Origin: Chloroflexota bacterium
GTDB taxonomy: Bacteria; Chloroflexota; UBA6077
Reading direction: 5' to 3'
Length of the DNA: 13,210 nt
Assembly (NCBI GenBank): GCA_021845945.1
Contig: JAJZRD010000091.1
Coordinates: forward strand, 1 to 13,210
The notes below the pieces were generated by a model, which was not told the DNA's origin, did not search any database, and worked only from the letters and a program-made list of their open reading frames with translations. Position 1 is the first letter of the stretch. The number at the start of each line of letters is the position of its first letter. Below are positions 1 to 6,805 of this stretch, in pieces. The translations under genes and the position numbers were made by a program.

Positions 1-582
1 AAGGTCACCAGCGGTGGAGGCTACGTCGCCATAACCCGCCCCTGGCCCGCCATGTTGCGCACCATCTGGAACGATCCCGATCGGTACGTGAGCCAGTACT
101 GGAGGAAGTGGGACAACGTCTACTTCCCGGCCGATGGCGCCAAGTGCGACGGGGATCAGTACATGCTGTTCCTGGGCCGTGTGGACGACGTGCTGAACGT
201 GGCGGGCCACCGGATCGGGACCATGGAGGTGGAGAGCGCGCTGGTGAGCCATCCTTCGGTGGCGGAGTCCGCGGTGGTCGGCATCACCCATCCCGTCAAG
301 GGCCAGGCCATAGCCGCCTTCGTGACCCTGAAGGAGGGGGTGGTGGCGGATCGGGACACCATAGACGACCTGAAAGAGCACGTGGTGACCAAGATCGGCG
401 CCATTGCCAGACCCGAGAACATCATCTTCTCCAGCGAACTGCCCAAGACCCGCAGCGGCAAGATCATGCGGCGGCTGCTCCGGGACATAGCCGAGGGCAG
501 GGTGCTGGGCGACACCACGACTCTGCAGGACCCGGCCATCGTGTCGAGCCTGAAGAGGCAGTACGAGGAGACCGAGGGGTAG
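1..582 (+). CDS. acsA: Acetyl-CoA synthetase, AMP-forming, C-terminal part (5' end outside window)
   Basis: The reading frame is open from the first base, so the gene starts upstream; about 193 C-terminal residues are present. The enzyme activates acetate to acetyl-CoA through acetyl-AMP in the cytoplasm. The visible part reads [20 protein letters not shown], then [14 protein letters not shown], then the hinge [20 protein letters not shown], all typical of the end of the Acs core and the start of the mobile C-terminal domain. Near the end [11 protein letters not shown] holds the conserved lysine (codon 460-462) that forms acetyl-AMP and is acetylated by Pat-type regulators in known Acs enzymes. 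The usual SGHR is AGHR here, a mild change. Stop TAG at 580-582. A propionyl-CoA synthetase is possible, but the VDDV..AGHR and IARP context fits Acs better. No clear terminator follows. Confidence 0.93.
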   Translation, partial: KVTSGGGYVAITRPWPAMLRTIWNDPDRYVSQYWRKWDNVYFPADGAKCDGDQYMLFLGRVDDVLNVAGHRIGTMEVESALVSHPSVAESAVVGITHPVKGQAIAAFVTLKEGVVADRDTIDDLKEHVVTKIGAIARPENIIFSSELPKTRSGKIMRRLLRDIAEGRVLGDTTTLQDPAIVSSLKRQYEETEG

Positions 583-615
583 AACCGACGGGGAGAGGGC
601 GAAGGCCATCATCCT

Positions 616-781
616 GTAGTAACGAGTTTGGTGCGTCGTTCCCTAAGCCGCCAGCCCGCGCATCAGGCACTGGGCGGCGGGGCACAAGACCCCGCCCTAC
701 GCCACGGACTTGAGGAATGGCGCATTCAGTCGTTCGTCCTTGCCTTGGACACTGGATACGAACGACTGAAGTCGTTACTAC
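616..781. repeat. MITE-like / REP-like composite inverted-repeat element
   Basis: The ends are perfect 10-bp inverted repeats: GTAGTAACGA at 616-625 and TCGTTACTAC at 772-781. Inside the right end, TTCAGTCGTTCGT (725-737) pairs perfectly with ACGAACGACTGAA (758-770) across a 20-base loop. The right arm also forms an overlapping palindrome, AACGACT-GA-AGTCGTT (761-776), so two structures compete. A GGCGGGG/CCCCGCC hairpin (676-682, 690-696) sits in the middle. There is no transposase and no target-site duplication that I can identify. The arrangement resembles small dispersed repeats; only the symmetry is seen directly, and mobility is inferred. Confidence 0.55.
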
Positions 782-904
782 GGGCTTTGCCCCCGCGTAG
801 CCTTCGGGTGTCGCACCGTTGCCGCGGCCCCACCCTCACCCGCTCCTCGGTCCGCACCGGTCCCCCCTTTCACCCCTTCTCTGCGTCGGGACGCTGCCCT
901 GTCG

Positions 905-910
905 TATAAT
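905..910 (+). promoter_or_regulatory. Probable -10 box (TATAAT) of the class II aldolase gene
   Basis: A perfect TATAAT lies 45 bases before the preferred ATG at 956. No good -35 hexamer stands 16-18 bases upstream (the 17-bp position reads TGCGTC), so the promoter call rests on the -10 match and its position. Transcription would start near 917, which argues against the GTG at 923 as start codon. Confidence 0.5.
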
Positions 911-955
911 GAGTGCCGGCTAGTGTTTCATCAGTTTGCGTTCCGAGGTGCACGA

Positions 956-1603
956 ATGACTTTCGATCCCGCAGAGAGGTCTCTGAGAGAGAAGCTGGCC
1001 GAGACGGCCATGCGAGCGTACCGCAGGGGATTGGTGGCCGGCACCGGGGGAAACGTCAGCGCACGAATCCCCGGTCGTAACGAGGTGCTGATCACCCCAA
1101 CGGGCGTTTCCCTGGAGTTGACGACCGCGGAGAACATCGTCAAGACCGATCTCTACGCGGCGCCCGCGGATCCCAACTTTCCCCACAAGCCATCCAAGGA
1201 GACGGGCTTCCACTGTGCCGTTTACCGGGTCCGGCCCGAGGTGAACGCCATCGTTCACGTCCACCCTCCCTATGCCACAGCCTTCTCCCATCGGTTCCAG
1301 GATCTACCGCTGGTGACGGTCGGTGCCAGCGTGGGGCTCCGGAAGGTCCCCTGCATCGAGGTGGCCCTCTCCGGGTCGGCGGAGCTGCGCAGCTTCGTGG
1401 AGGAGGTCTTCTCCAGGGATCGGTCCCTCAAGGCGATCCTGATGCGGGGCCACGGGATCATCGGCACAGGCGCGGATCTGGTAGCTGCCTACGACGTGGC
1501 GGACCTGGTGGAGGGCACGGCCAAGATAGCCCACCTGGTGGTGGGGCTCGGCATCCCCGTCGACGAGGCGGTGGAGGTGGCGTTCCGCCCGATCCCCGAG
1601 TAG
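956..1603 (+). CDS. Class II aldolase/adducin family protein (fuculose-phosphate aldolase-like)
   Basis: This is a zinc-dependent class II aldolase or epimerase of the FucA/AraD family, cytosolic, 215 aa, which matches the family's usual 210-230 aa. Visible motifs are GTGGNVSAR (29-37, phosphate loop region), PSKET with probable catalytic Glu82, HVHPPYATAF (101-110) with zinc ligands His101 and His103, and MRGHGIIGTG (163-172) with the third ligand His166. The frame is open from a GTG at 923, but ATG 956 is preferred because GAGGTG (945-950) precedes it by five bases. The substrate cannot be read from sequence; L-fuculose 1-phosphate, ribulose 5-phosphate-type sugars or methylthioribulose derivatives are possible in this family. 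No sugar-catabolic genes adjoin it, so it looks like a single-gene unit with its own -10 box. Confidence 0.88.
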   Translation: MTFDPAERSLREKLAETAMRAYRRGLVAGTGGNVSARIPGRNEVLITPTGVSLELTTAENIVKTDLYAAPADPNFPHKPSKETGFHCAVYRVRPEVNAIVHVHPPYATAFSHRFQDLPLVTVGASVGLRKVPCIEVALSGSAELRSFVEEVFSRDRSLKAILMRGHGIIGTGADLVAAYDVADLVEGTAKIAHLVVGLGIPVDEAVEVAFRPIPE

Positions 1604-1637
1604 CGGGATGGACTCTCTTGCGGCATGCTGGGTGCGT

Positions 1638-1713
1638 AACCACCAGGGCACAAAGACACGAAGCGCCACGAATCTCTCCTGGTGATCTCTTGTGCCTTGG
1701 TACCTTTGTGGTT
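1638..1713. repeat. Imperfect inverted-repeat element (AACCAC...GTGGTT)
   Basis: The outer arms AACCAC (1638-1643) and GTGGTT (1708-1713) pair perfectly. The inner sequence, GGGCACAAAGACACGAAG on the left and TTGTGCCTTGGTACCTTTG on the right, continues the symmetry with scattered mismatches over about 25 bp per arm. The low-complexity 'caccaaggcacaaagacac' style is unlike the neighbouring coding DNA and resembles dispersed repeats I know from several environmental genomes (recollection, not a search). It fills the gap between two plus-strand genes and could fold in RNA or be a MITE remnant. Confidence 0.55.
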
Positions 1714-1753
1714 GGACCCTTGGGCCGCCACCGGTGATCTTGGGTGGTGACAA

Positions 1754-2797
1754 TTGCCGGACCTGCTGATATCCGACTCCGACAGGGATGCCCTGATAGG
1801 GGCAGGGCTGCTGCTGGGCACCCTGGAAGGGGTGGTGACCTTCAGGGTGGTGGCCTCCCTTCCTGAGGCGACCCGGCTGCTCCACGACCTTCGCCGCTCC
1901 TACACCCGTATCATGGTGTGCGGCGTTCCGGGGGCGGAGAGCGGCTCCCTGCGCTCGGCTCTCACGGTGCTCCAGGCGCGAGGCGTGGCGGTGTGGTGGT
2001 TCGACTCTCACGAGCTTCTGTGGACCACCGAGGTGAGGAGGCAGTTCGACCAGCTGGACGTTCGCCTGCATCTGCCGGAGCCCCACCGCCCGGAGACTGA
2101 GCGCACCGCCGGTCTGGTGCTGGCCTACCTGCTGGATTCCGCCAACCTTCGGGCAACCAAGCAGACAGGGGCGCTCCAGGCGGCGGTCGCGCAGTCGCGC
2201 CGCACGGAGATGGGGGGGCCGGATTGGCTGGCGCTGGTGGACGCCGTCGAGCACGAACACCGGTTGGTCACCAACCGCGCCATACGGGGGGCCGCACTGA
2301 GGGCATGGGATCCCGACGCGCCTTTGGAGGGTCCCGAGCGGCGGCTGGTGGCCCTTCAGCGCTCCCGTGAGGCCAGGGTTGAACGCTTCCTGGAGAGGTT
2401 CACCCAGGAGGAGAGCTACGGCCAGGAGCTGCTCCGCTTCGATGCCGAGCGGCATCGGGAGCTTCACTACATCCGGCCTCGCCTCTACACCGAGGCCGCT
2501 CGTCGAAGGCTGGGTGCCGAGTACGCCCAGGCGCGAGTGGAGAGGGGCTGGGTGTTTGCCTGTAGGGATCCCTACAGGGCGGGGCTGGACCTGCCGGTGA
2601 CCTTCCTGGAGCGGCTCTTCGACCTGGACGTAACGGTCCACGGCTACCCCTACCGGGCCTACGTGCGGGTGCAGGGCGGGGCAGACGTGGATGAGCGGCT
2701 GAGGATGGTGCTGGAGACGGCCCTGGAGGAGGAGAGGACCGGCCGACGGAGGTTGCCTGCCTTCGCCCCTCCCGAGGAAGAGGACATCGACTGGTAG
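1754..2797 (+). CDS. Hypothetical protein, probable degenerate DHH-family phosphoesterase
   Basis: A 347-aa soluble protein that I do not firmly recognise. Its N-terminus follows the pattern of a DHH phosphoesterase domain: a first motif-like LLISDSDRDALIGAGLLL (4-21), a central strand IMVCGVPG (53-60) where an active enzyme would carry Asp, and WWFDSHE (81-87) where the family has DHH. Residues 130-260 are helical and charged. Residues 295-325 (HGYPYRAYVRVQGGADVDERL) look like the place of a DHHA1 domain, but the GGGH motif is missing. Metal-binding residues therefore seem partly lost. The start is TTG at 1754: an in-frame TGA at 1748-1750 blocks anything upstream, and GGTGG at 1743-1747 gives a weak ribosome binding site. 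The tail is acidic (EEEDIDW). The DHH assignment is inference from pattern only. Confidence 0.6.
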   Translation: MPDLLISDSDRDALIGAGLLLGTLEGVVTFRVVASLPEATRLLHDLRRSYTRIMVCGVPGAESGSLRSALTVLQARGVAVWWFDSHELLWTTEVRRQFDQLDVRLHLPEPHRPETERTAGLVLAYLLDSANLRATKQTGALQAAVAQSRRTEMGGPDWLALVDAVEHEHRLVTNRAIRGAALRAWDPDAPLEGPERRLVALQRSREARVERFLERFTQEESYGQELLRFDAERHRELHYIRPRLYTEAARRRLGAEYAQARVERGWVFACRDPYRAGLDLPVTFLERLFDLDVTVHGYPYRAYVRVQGGADVDERLRMVLETALEEERTGRRRLPAFAPPEEEDIDW

Positions 2798-2850
2798 TAC
2801 TGCGGGTTTTGAAGTGCTATCCTGAATCCATCAACCCAGGGAGGATGGCC

Positions 2851-3819
2851 ATGGCACCCGAAGAGACGCTGTCCCACAACCGCGCCCACCGGTTGGCCGC
2901 TACCCCCGGCACCGTGCACACCGGCTTCTACGACAACACCCTCGAGCCGGTCCTCACCATCGACTCCGGCGACGTGGTCTCCTTCGAGACGATGATGCTG
3001 ATGGACGGCCAGATGCAGCCCAGCATCACCTCCGAGGAGATCGTGCGGCTCCGGCTCGGCTACTACGCGCGGGGGCTCAGTACCCACACCCTGACGGGGC
3101 CGGTCTACGTGAAGGGTGCTGAGCCGGGGGACGTCCTGGAGGTCCGGATCATCCGGTTGGTGCCCTACCCCTTCGGAGTCAACTACGGCATGCCCGGCAG
3201 CTCTGGCTCCGGCACCCTCCCCGACGAGTTCCACGACGGTTATGCCCGGAGTCTGGTGTGGGCTCCCGAGGCGGAAGATGTGGAGTTTCGCCCGGGGGTG
3301 CGGTTGCCCCTGAGGCCCTTCATGGGGATCATGGCCGTGGCGCCCGCAGGGCCGGGCCAGGTCAACGCGGTGCCACCCGGACCCTACGGCGGCAACATGG
3401 ATCTGAAGGAGTTGGTGGAGGGCACCACCCTCTACCTGCCGGTCTTCGTGCCCGGGGCCCTCTTCTCCACCGGCGACGCGCATGCCCTCCAGGGGGACGG
3501 CGAGGTGAGCACCACCGCCCTGGAGACGTCGATGAAGGATGCCACTTTCCAGTTCATCGTCCGCAAGGATCTGAAGCTGGAGAGGCCGATGGCGGAGACC
3601 CCGACCCACTGGATCACCATGGGGTTCCACCCCGACCTGGACGAGGCCGCCCGAATCGCCCTGCGGGACGCCATCGAGTGGCTGGTCCGGAACAGGGGGC
3701 TCGGCCGGGAGGAAGCATACTCCCTGTGCAGTCTGGCGGTCGATCTACGTGTGACCCAGCTGGTAGACAAGGACAAGGGGATCCACGCCATGATCCCCAA
3801 GGCGATCTTCAAGGAGTAA
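2851..3819 (+). CDS. fmdA: Acetamidase/formamidase family protein
   Basis: This enzyme probably hydrolyses a small amide such as formamide or acetamide to ammonia and the acid, in the cytoplasm. It is 322 aa, as usual for the shorter FmdA/AmdA proteins. Family features are HTGFYDNTLEPVLTIDSGD (23-41), the STHTLTGPVYVKGAEPGD block (77-94), GTLPDEF (121-127), NMDLKELVEGTTLYLPVFVPG (182-202) and GDAHALQGDGE (208-218), which carries conserved metal/catalytic-site residues. The frame extends up to a TTG at 2809, but ATG 2851 is chosen for GGGAGG (2839-2844) six bases upstream; ATG 2845 lies too close. The downstream fusion gene begins three bases after the stop, and its ribosome binding site AAGGAG overlaps this gene's last codons, so the two are probably co-transcribed and coupled. 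The exact amide substrate is unknown. Confidence 0.88.
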   Translation: MAPEETLSHNRAHRLAATPGTVHTGFYDNTLEPVLTIDSGDVVSFETMMLMDGQMQPSITSEEIVRLRLGYYARGLSTHTLTGPVYVKGAEPGDVLEVRIIRLVPYPFGVNYGMPGSSGSGTLPDEFHDGYARSLVWAPEAEDVEFRPGVRLPLRPFMGIMAVAPAGPGQVNAVPPGPYGGNMDLKELVEGTTLYLPVFVPGALFSTGDAHALQGDGEVSTTALETSMKDATFQFIVRKDLKLERPMAETPTHWITMGFHPDLDEAARIALRDAIEWLVRNRGLGREEAYSLCSLAVDLRVTQLVDKDKGIHAMIPKAIFKE

Positions 3820-3822
3820 TCC

Positions 3823-4857
3823 ATGGACATAGAGCCCATAGGCGTCGTTCACTCGCCGGTATCCGACCCCGGTGAGATGCCCTTCGAGGGGGTACCGGCC
3901 TGGATTGAGCTGTCTCCCCGCTTCGAAGCCGGACTGGACGGGATCACCAGCGGGACCCACATTCAGGTGATCGGCTGGCTGCATCTCGCGCAGCGGGACA
4001 CCCTCCAGGTAACTAAGACCCGCCGCGCCTCCGACCTGCCTCGGGGGGTCTTCGGGCTCAGGTCCTCCCACCGGCCGAACCCACTCGGCCTGACCACCAG
4101 CCGGCTGGAGCGGGTGGAGGGATTGAAGGTACATGTGGAGCGGCTCGACCTGGTGGACGGCACGCCGATCGTCGACATAAAGAGATACTCTCCCAGCTGG
4201 GATTGCGTTTTCTCCGCCCGAAGCTCCCGTGACCTGCGCTTCCCGGATAAGGCGGACCGCCGCCCCGTCTACGACTCCATGATGGTGGAGGCGACCAACT
4301 TCCATGGGGAATCGTGCGTGGGGGTTGCCCTGGGCGTGCGGATCCTCTATCACGCCATGTCCGAGTGGGAGGTGGCTCAGAAGGACCCGAAGGTGGTCGT
4401 GCACCTGGGGGAGGATGGCTGCGTCTCCGACTCCCTCCAGGGGCTGACCGGGGCTACCCTGGGGAACGGTCGGCTGAAGGTGCCGGGAGGAAGGACTTTC
4501 CGGCTGGCCTACAGCAACCGGAGGGTGCTGGCCTACCATCCCAGGGATCTCCCGCCGGACACGACCGTGGAAGGGGTGCTGGCCGCCGAGATCGACGACC
4601 TCTTCGCCGTCCGTTCGGACGTCTACGCCGAGGGGAGCGGACCCCACGGCGGCAGGCCTGCCAAGCGGGCGCCCTCGCCGGAGAAGCAGGCGCTGCTGCT
4701 GGAGCGGGTGAGCCGGGCGCTGGTGGACGGCAGGCTGCCCTGCGCCGTGGCGCATCGCCTGGCCGAGGAGCTGGGGGTCGGCGTCCCCGACATCGGCTGG
4801 GCGGCCGATGCCGGTAAGATTCGCATCACCAAGTGCCAGTTGGGGTGCTTCAAGTAG
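3823..4857 (+). CDS. TrmO (TsaA/UPF0066)-FmdE fusion protein with CQLGCF C-terminus
   Basis: A 344-aa multidomain protein. Residues 1-140 are a TrmO/TsaA-type domain: it opens MDIEPIGVVHSPV and carries SSHRPNPLGLT (81-91) and VDIKRYSP (117-124). In TrmO this fold methylates N6-threonylcarbamoyladenosine at tRNA position 37 with SAM. Residues about 151-270 resemble FmdE of formylmethanofuran dehydrogenase: NFHGESCVG (159-167) in place of HGHxCPG, and CVSDSLQGLTGATLGNGRL (200-218). Residues 285-344 form a small helical, possibly DNA- or cofactor-binding, unit ending IRITKCQLGCFK with paired cysteines. AAGGAG (3811-3816) stands six bases before ATG 3823. The stop codon lies in a perfect TAGCTG-T-CAGCTA repeat (4855-4867), and moeA follows 35 bases later. 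Adjacency to moeA and fmdA hints at a molybdenum/tungsten or C1 role; the true activity is unknown. Confidence 0.8.
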   Translation: MDIEPIGVVHSPVSDPGEMPFEGVPAWIELSPRFEAGLDGITSGTHIQVIGWLHLAQRDTLQVTKTRRASDLPRGVFGLRSSHRPNPLGLTTSRLERVEGLKVHVERLDLVDGTPIVDIKRYSPSWDCVFSARSSRDLRFPDKADRRPVYDSMMVEATNFHGESCVGVALGVRILYHAMSEWEVAQKDPKVVVHLGEDGCVSDSLQGLTGATLGNGRLKVPGGRTFRLAYSNRRVLAYHPRDLPPDTTVEGVLAAEIDDLFAVRSDVYAEGSGPHGGRPAKRAPSPEKQALLLERVSRALVDGRLPCAVAHRLAEELGVGVPDIGWAADAGKIRITKCQLGCFK

Positions 4858-4892
4858 CTGTCAGCTAATTGCTCGACACACAGGAGCTATGC

Positions 4893-6104
4893 ATGGCTGA
4901 ATCCAAGTATGCGATGGTGGCGCCCGAGACCGCGCTGGAGACGGTGCTGAGACACACTCCGGTGCTGGGCTCAGAGGTGATGCCGCTGGCCGAGGCTCGG
5001 GGAAGGATGCTGGCCAGGGACCTCTGCGCCGCCGCCGATCTCCCTCCCTTTCCCGCTTCCTCGGTGGATGGCTACGCGGTGCAGAGCGGCGACCCCTCGC
5101 CCATCAGGACGGTGCTGGCCGAGGTAACAGCGGGCCTCGCCAGGGATGTGGTGGTTACCCCCGGCACCGCCGTTCGAACCATGACCGGTGCGCCGGTGGC
5201 TCCCGGGGCCGACGCGGTCGTGATGGTGGAGTACGTCGAGGAGCGGGGTGGGGAGATAAGGCTGACCCGGCCGGTCCATGCCGGCGAGAACGTCCAGCCG
5301 GCCGGTCAGGACGTGAAGGCGGGGCAGCTGGTGCTGCCCAGAGGCACATACCTCGGGGCCCCGGAGGTGGGGCTGCTGGCAGCGCTGGGGCAGGCCCAGG
5401 CGGAGCTGTTCCGGCGGCCCCGGGTGGCGGTGCTCTCCACCGGTGACGAGTTGGTGGAGCCCTGGGAGGAGGTGGGTCCCGCCAAGATCCGGGACAGCAA
5501 CCGCTACGCCCTTATGGCGGCGGTGGAAGCGGCCGGGGGGATCCCCATCTCCCTGGGGATGGTGAAGGACGTCCGCTCGGAGCAGCAGGAGAGGATCCGG
5601 CAGGGGCTGGAGACGGCGGACGTGCTGATCACCTCGGGAGGGGTATCCATGGGTGTGCGGGACCTGGTGAAGGGGATCCTGGAGGAGATGGGCACCGTCC
5701 ACTTCGGCCGCGTGTCCATGAAGCCGGGCAAGCCCTTCACCTTCGCCATCGTGGGGGAGAAGGTGGCCTTCGGGCTCCCGGGCTTTCCCGTGTCCTCCCT
5801 GGTCACCTTCGAGCTGTTCGTGCGGCCGGCGCTGCTGAAGATGCAGGGCTATCCGGAGGTCACGCGACCCCGTGTGGAGGCGGTTCTGGACCACGACGTG
5901 ACGCCGGCGGCCGATCGAACCGAGTTTCAGAGGGCGGTGGTACGGTGGGAGGGTGGCGCCCTTAGGGCCTCCACCACCGGGCTGCAGTCCTCGGGGCGGC
6001 TCATCTCCATGGCGGGAGCCAACGCCCTGTTGATCTTTGCCCCAGGCCGGAAGCGGCTGGCCGGTGAGGCCGTGACGGCGATCCTCACCGGCCCCCTTCG
6101 ATAA
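4893..6104 (+). CDS. moeA: Molybdopterin molybdenumtransferase MoeA
   Basis: MoeA inserts molybdate (or tungstate) into adenylylated molybdopterin, the last common step of molybdenum cofactor synthesis, in the cytoplasm. The 403-aa length is normal. Motifs are PPFPASSVDGYAV (51-63), RTMTGAPVAPGADAVV (95-110), AGENVQPAGQDV (130-141), STGDEL (182-187), DSNRYAL (201-207), SGGVSMGVRDLVK (248-260), MKPGKP (276-281) and GLPGFPVSS (294-302). Acidic residues of the MoeA site (Asp59, Asp140, Glu186, Asp257) are all present. The last motif has Phe where many bacterial MoeA proteins have Asn (GLPGNPVS). The frame is open from TTG 4869, but ATG 4893 has AGGAG (4882-4886) six bases upstream. It follows the TrmO-FmdE fusion gene by 35 bases and probably shares its transcript. 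A hairpin sits at its 3' end. Confidence 0.95.
   Translation: MAESKYAMVAPETALETVLRHTPVLGSEVMPLAEARGRMLARDLCAAADLPPFPASSVDGYAVQSGDPSPIRTVLAEVTAGLARDVVVTPGTAVRTMTGAPVAPGADAVVMVEYVEERGGEIRLTRPVHAGENVQPAGQDVKAGQLVLPRGTYLGAPEVGLLAALGQAQAELFRRPRVAVLSTGDELVEPWEEVGPAKIRDSNRYALMAAVEAAGGIPISLGMVKDVRSEQQERIRQGLETADVLITSGGVSMGVRDLVKGILEEMGTVHFGRVSMKPGKPFTFAIVGEKVAFGLPGFPVSSLVTFELFVRPALLKMQGYPEVTRPRVEAVLDHDVTPAADRTEFQRAVVRWEGGALRASTTGLQSSGRLISMAGANALLIFAPGRKRLAGEAVTAILTGPLR
6059..6093. terminator. Hairpin at the 3' end of moeA, possible factor-dependent or bidirectional stop
   Basis: GGCCGGTGAGG (6059-6069) pairs perfectly with CCTCACCGGCC (6083-6093) around a 13-base loop. The 11-bp GC-rich stem ends eight bases before the moeA stop codon and is followed by no T-run on either strand, so it is not a standard intrinsic terminator. 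It lies where the moeA and NIPSNAP transcripts converge and could stop or stabilise both. Confidence 0.4.
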
Positions 6105-6106
6105 CC

Positions 6107-6442
6107 CTACATCCCCTTCAGCTTCGCCATGATACTGGGGACTTCCCGGTGGATGGTGTTGGTGAAGCGGAGGACGATGGGGCCGTCCTTCTCGGTCTCG
6201 TTCCGGGCGGCGATCCACTCCGGGTCGCCGGCGAAGGCATCCCAGCACTTCTCTCGCTCGGCCAGGCTGTTCCACTGAACGAGGTAGGTGAGCTGGTTGC
6301 TGACGCCCAGCACCGGCTCCAGGAACAGCAAGGGCTTGATCCCGTGCTTCTTGAACAGCTCCAGGGTGATGTTGGCAAAGCGGTTGATGATGGCCGGCAT
6401 CCGACCCGGGGCTATCTCGTAGACGCGCAGTTCGTACAGCAT
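6107..6442 (-). CDS. NIPSNAP family protein
   Basis: A small cytosolic protein of 111 aa with the ferredoxin-like NIPSNAP fold. It begins MLYELRVYEIAPGRMPAIINRF, the usual NIPSNAP opening, followed by HGIKPLLFLEPVLG, LTYLVQW and a closing segment WIAARNETEKDGPIVLRFTNTIHREVP. Bacterial members have no agreed reaction; some sit in catabolic clusters. The start ATG (6442-6440) follows GAGGAGAGGG on the minus strand (6447-6456). The stop TAG (6109-6107) is separated by two bases from the moeA stop, so the two genes converge tightly and their transcripts probably overlap. A promoter with TTGACG and TAGACT lies just upstream. Confidence 0.85.
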   Translation of the reverse strand: MLYELRVYEIAPGRMPAIINRFANITLELFKKHGIKPLLFLEPVLGVSNQLTYLVQWNSLAEREKCWDAFAGDPEWIAARNETEKDGPIVLRFTNTIHREVPSIMAKLKGM

Positions 6443-6480
6443 CGGACCCTCTCCTCGTTTGATGGGTTTCGGTTGGGGGC

Positions 6481-6510
6481 AGTCTAGGCAGCCTCGTGGA
6501 CCGGCGTCAA
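6481..6510 (-). promoter_or_regulatory. Probable promoter of the NIPSNAP gene
   Basis: On the minus strand TTGACG (6510-6505) and TAGACT (6486-6481) stand 18 bases apart, five and four matches to the sigma-70 consensus. Transcription would start near 6474, giving a leader of about 32 bases with the GAGGAG ribosome binding site. Confidence 0.5.
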
Positions 6511-6735
6511 GGCGTGCAGATCACATTCCTCATGCCCACCATCCCGGTGGACCCCATCGTAGCATCTCGAGACACCCATTGACAGGCCGAACATATCATC
6601 TCCCTACTCTCTTGCATTGGATACCGTGTGAGCTCGGCCCCATGCCCTCAGGCTGAATCCCACCCGCCCCTGCACCACCCAGACGACCCTGATCGGACCG
6701 ACCCCATACCACCGGTGTCTCGCTTCGTCCGGTGG

Positions 6736-6755
6736 GGCCGGCAGCGCTGCCGGCC
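6736..6755. repeat. 20-bp perfect palindrome
   Basis: GGCCGGCAGCGCTGCCGGCC reads the same on both strands without a spacer. It lies 22 bases before the presumed -35 of the MFS promoter. It could be a dimeric regulator's operator or a cruciform/hairpin; no T-run follows, so an intrinsic terminator is unlikely. Confidence 0.5.
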
Positions 6756-6776
6756 TGCATCGCCTCTCTGCTGCCC

Positions 6777-6805
6777 TTGCGCCCCCTCCCCTCGAAAGGT
6801 ATAGA
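6777..6805 (+). promoter_or_regulatory. Probable promoter of the MFS gene
   Basis: TTGCGC (6777-6782) and TATAGA (6800-6805) are 17 bases apart; the first matches the consensus at three positions, the second at four. The predicted start near 6812 leaves a leader of about 54 bases before GTG 6866, which supports that start over the TTG at 6815. Confidence 0.4.

Larger units (their letters stand above)
583..955. other. Gene-free stretch between acsA and the class II aldolase gene
   Basis: No coding frame here has a convincing start, ribosome binding site or protein-like composition. The stretch holds a MITE-like block of inverted repeats (616-781), a 7-bp GC hairpin inside it (676-682 with 690-696), a pyrimidine-rich run around 830-880, and a perfect TATAAT box at 905-910 just before the next gene. 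I see no tRNA or other RNA gene. Confidence 0.6.

Noticed and set aside
583..955. Possible tRNA or small RNA gene in the spacer after acsA
   Set aside because: The symmetry found is that of simple hairpins; no cloverleaf, TTCRA loop or CCA end could be assembled.
923..955. GTG at 923 as the start of the class II aldolase gene
   Set aside because: It has no ribosome binding site and lies about six bases after the predicted transcription start, while ATG 956 has GAGGTG at good spacing and begins at the usual family N-terminus.
1304..2641. Long open frame on the minus strand opposite the aldolase and DHH-like genes
   Set aside because: It spans two well-supported plus-strand genes and the gap between them; its protein is rich in H, Q, G, P and R with no family pattern, typical of an antisense frame in GC-rich DNA.
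4971..6275. Long minus-strand open frame opposite moeA
   Set aside because: The composition is dominated by H, G, R, P and L without motifs, and it runs through the NIPSNAP and moeA coding ends; moeA has all its expected motifs.
6579..6584. Perfect TTGACA hexamer on the plus strand, a possible -35 box
   Set aside because: No -10-like hexamer stands 16-18 bases downstream (the position reads CCCTAC) and the next gene begins almost 290 bases later, after a better-placed promoter.
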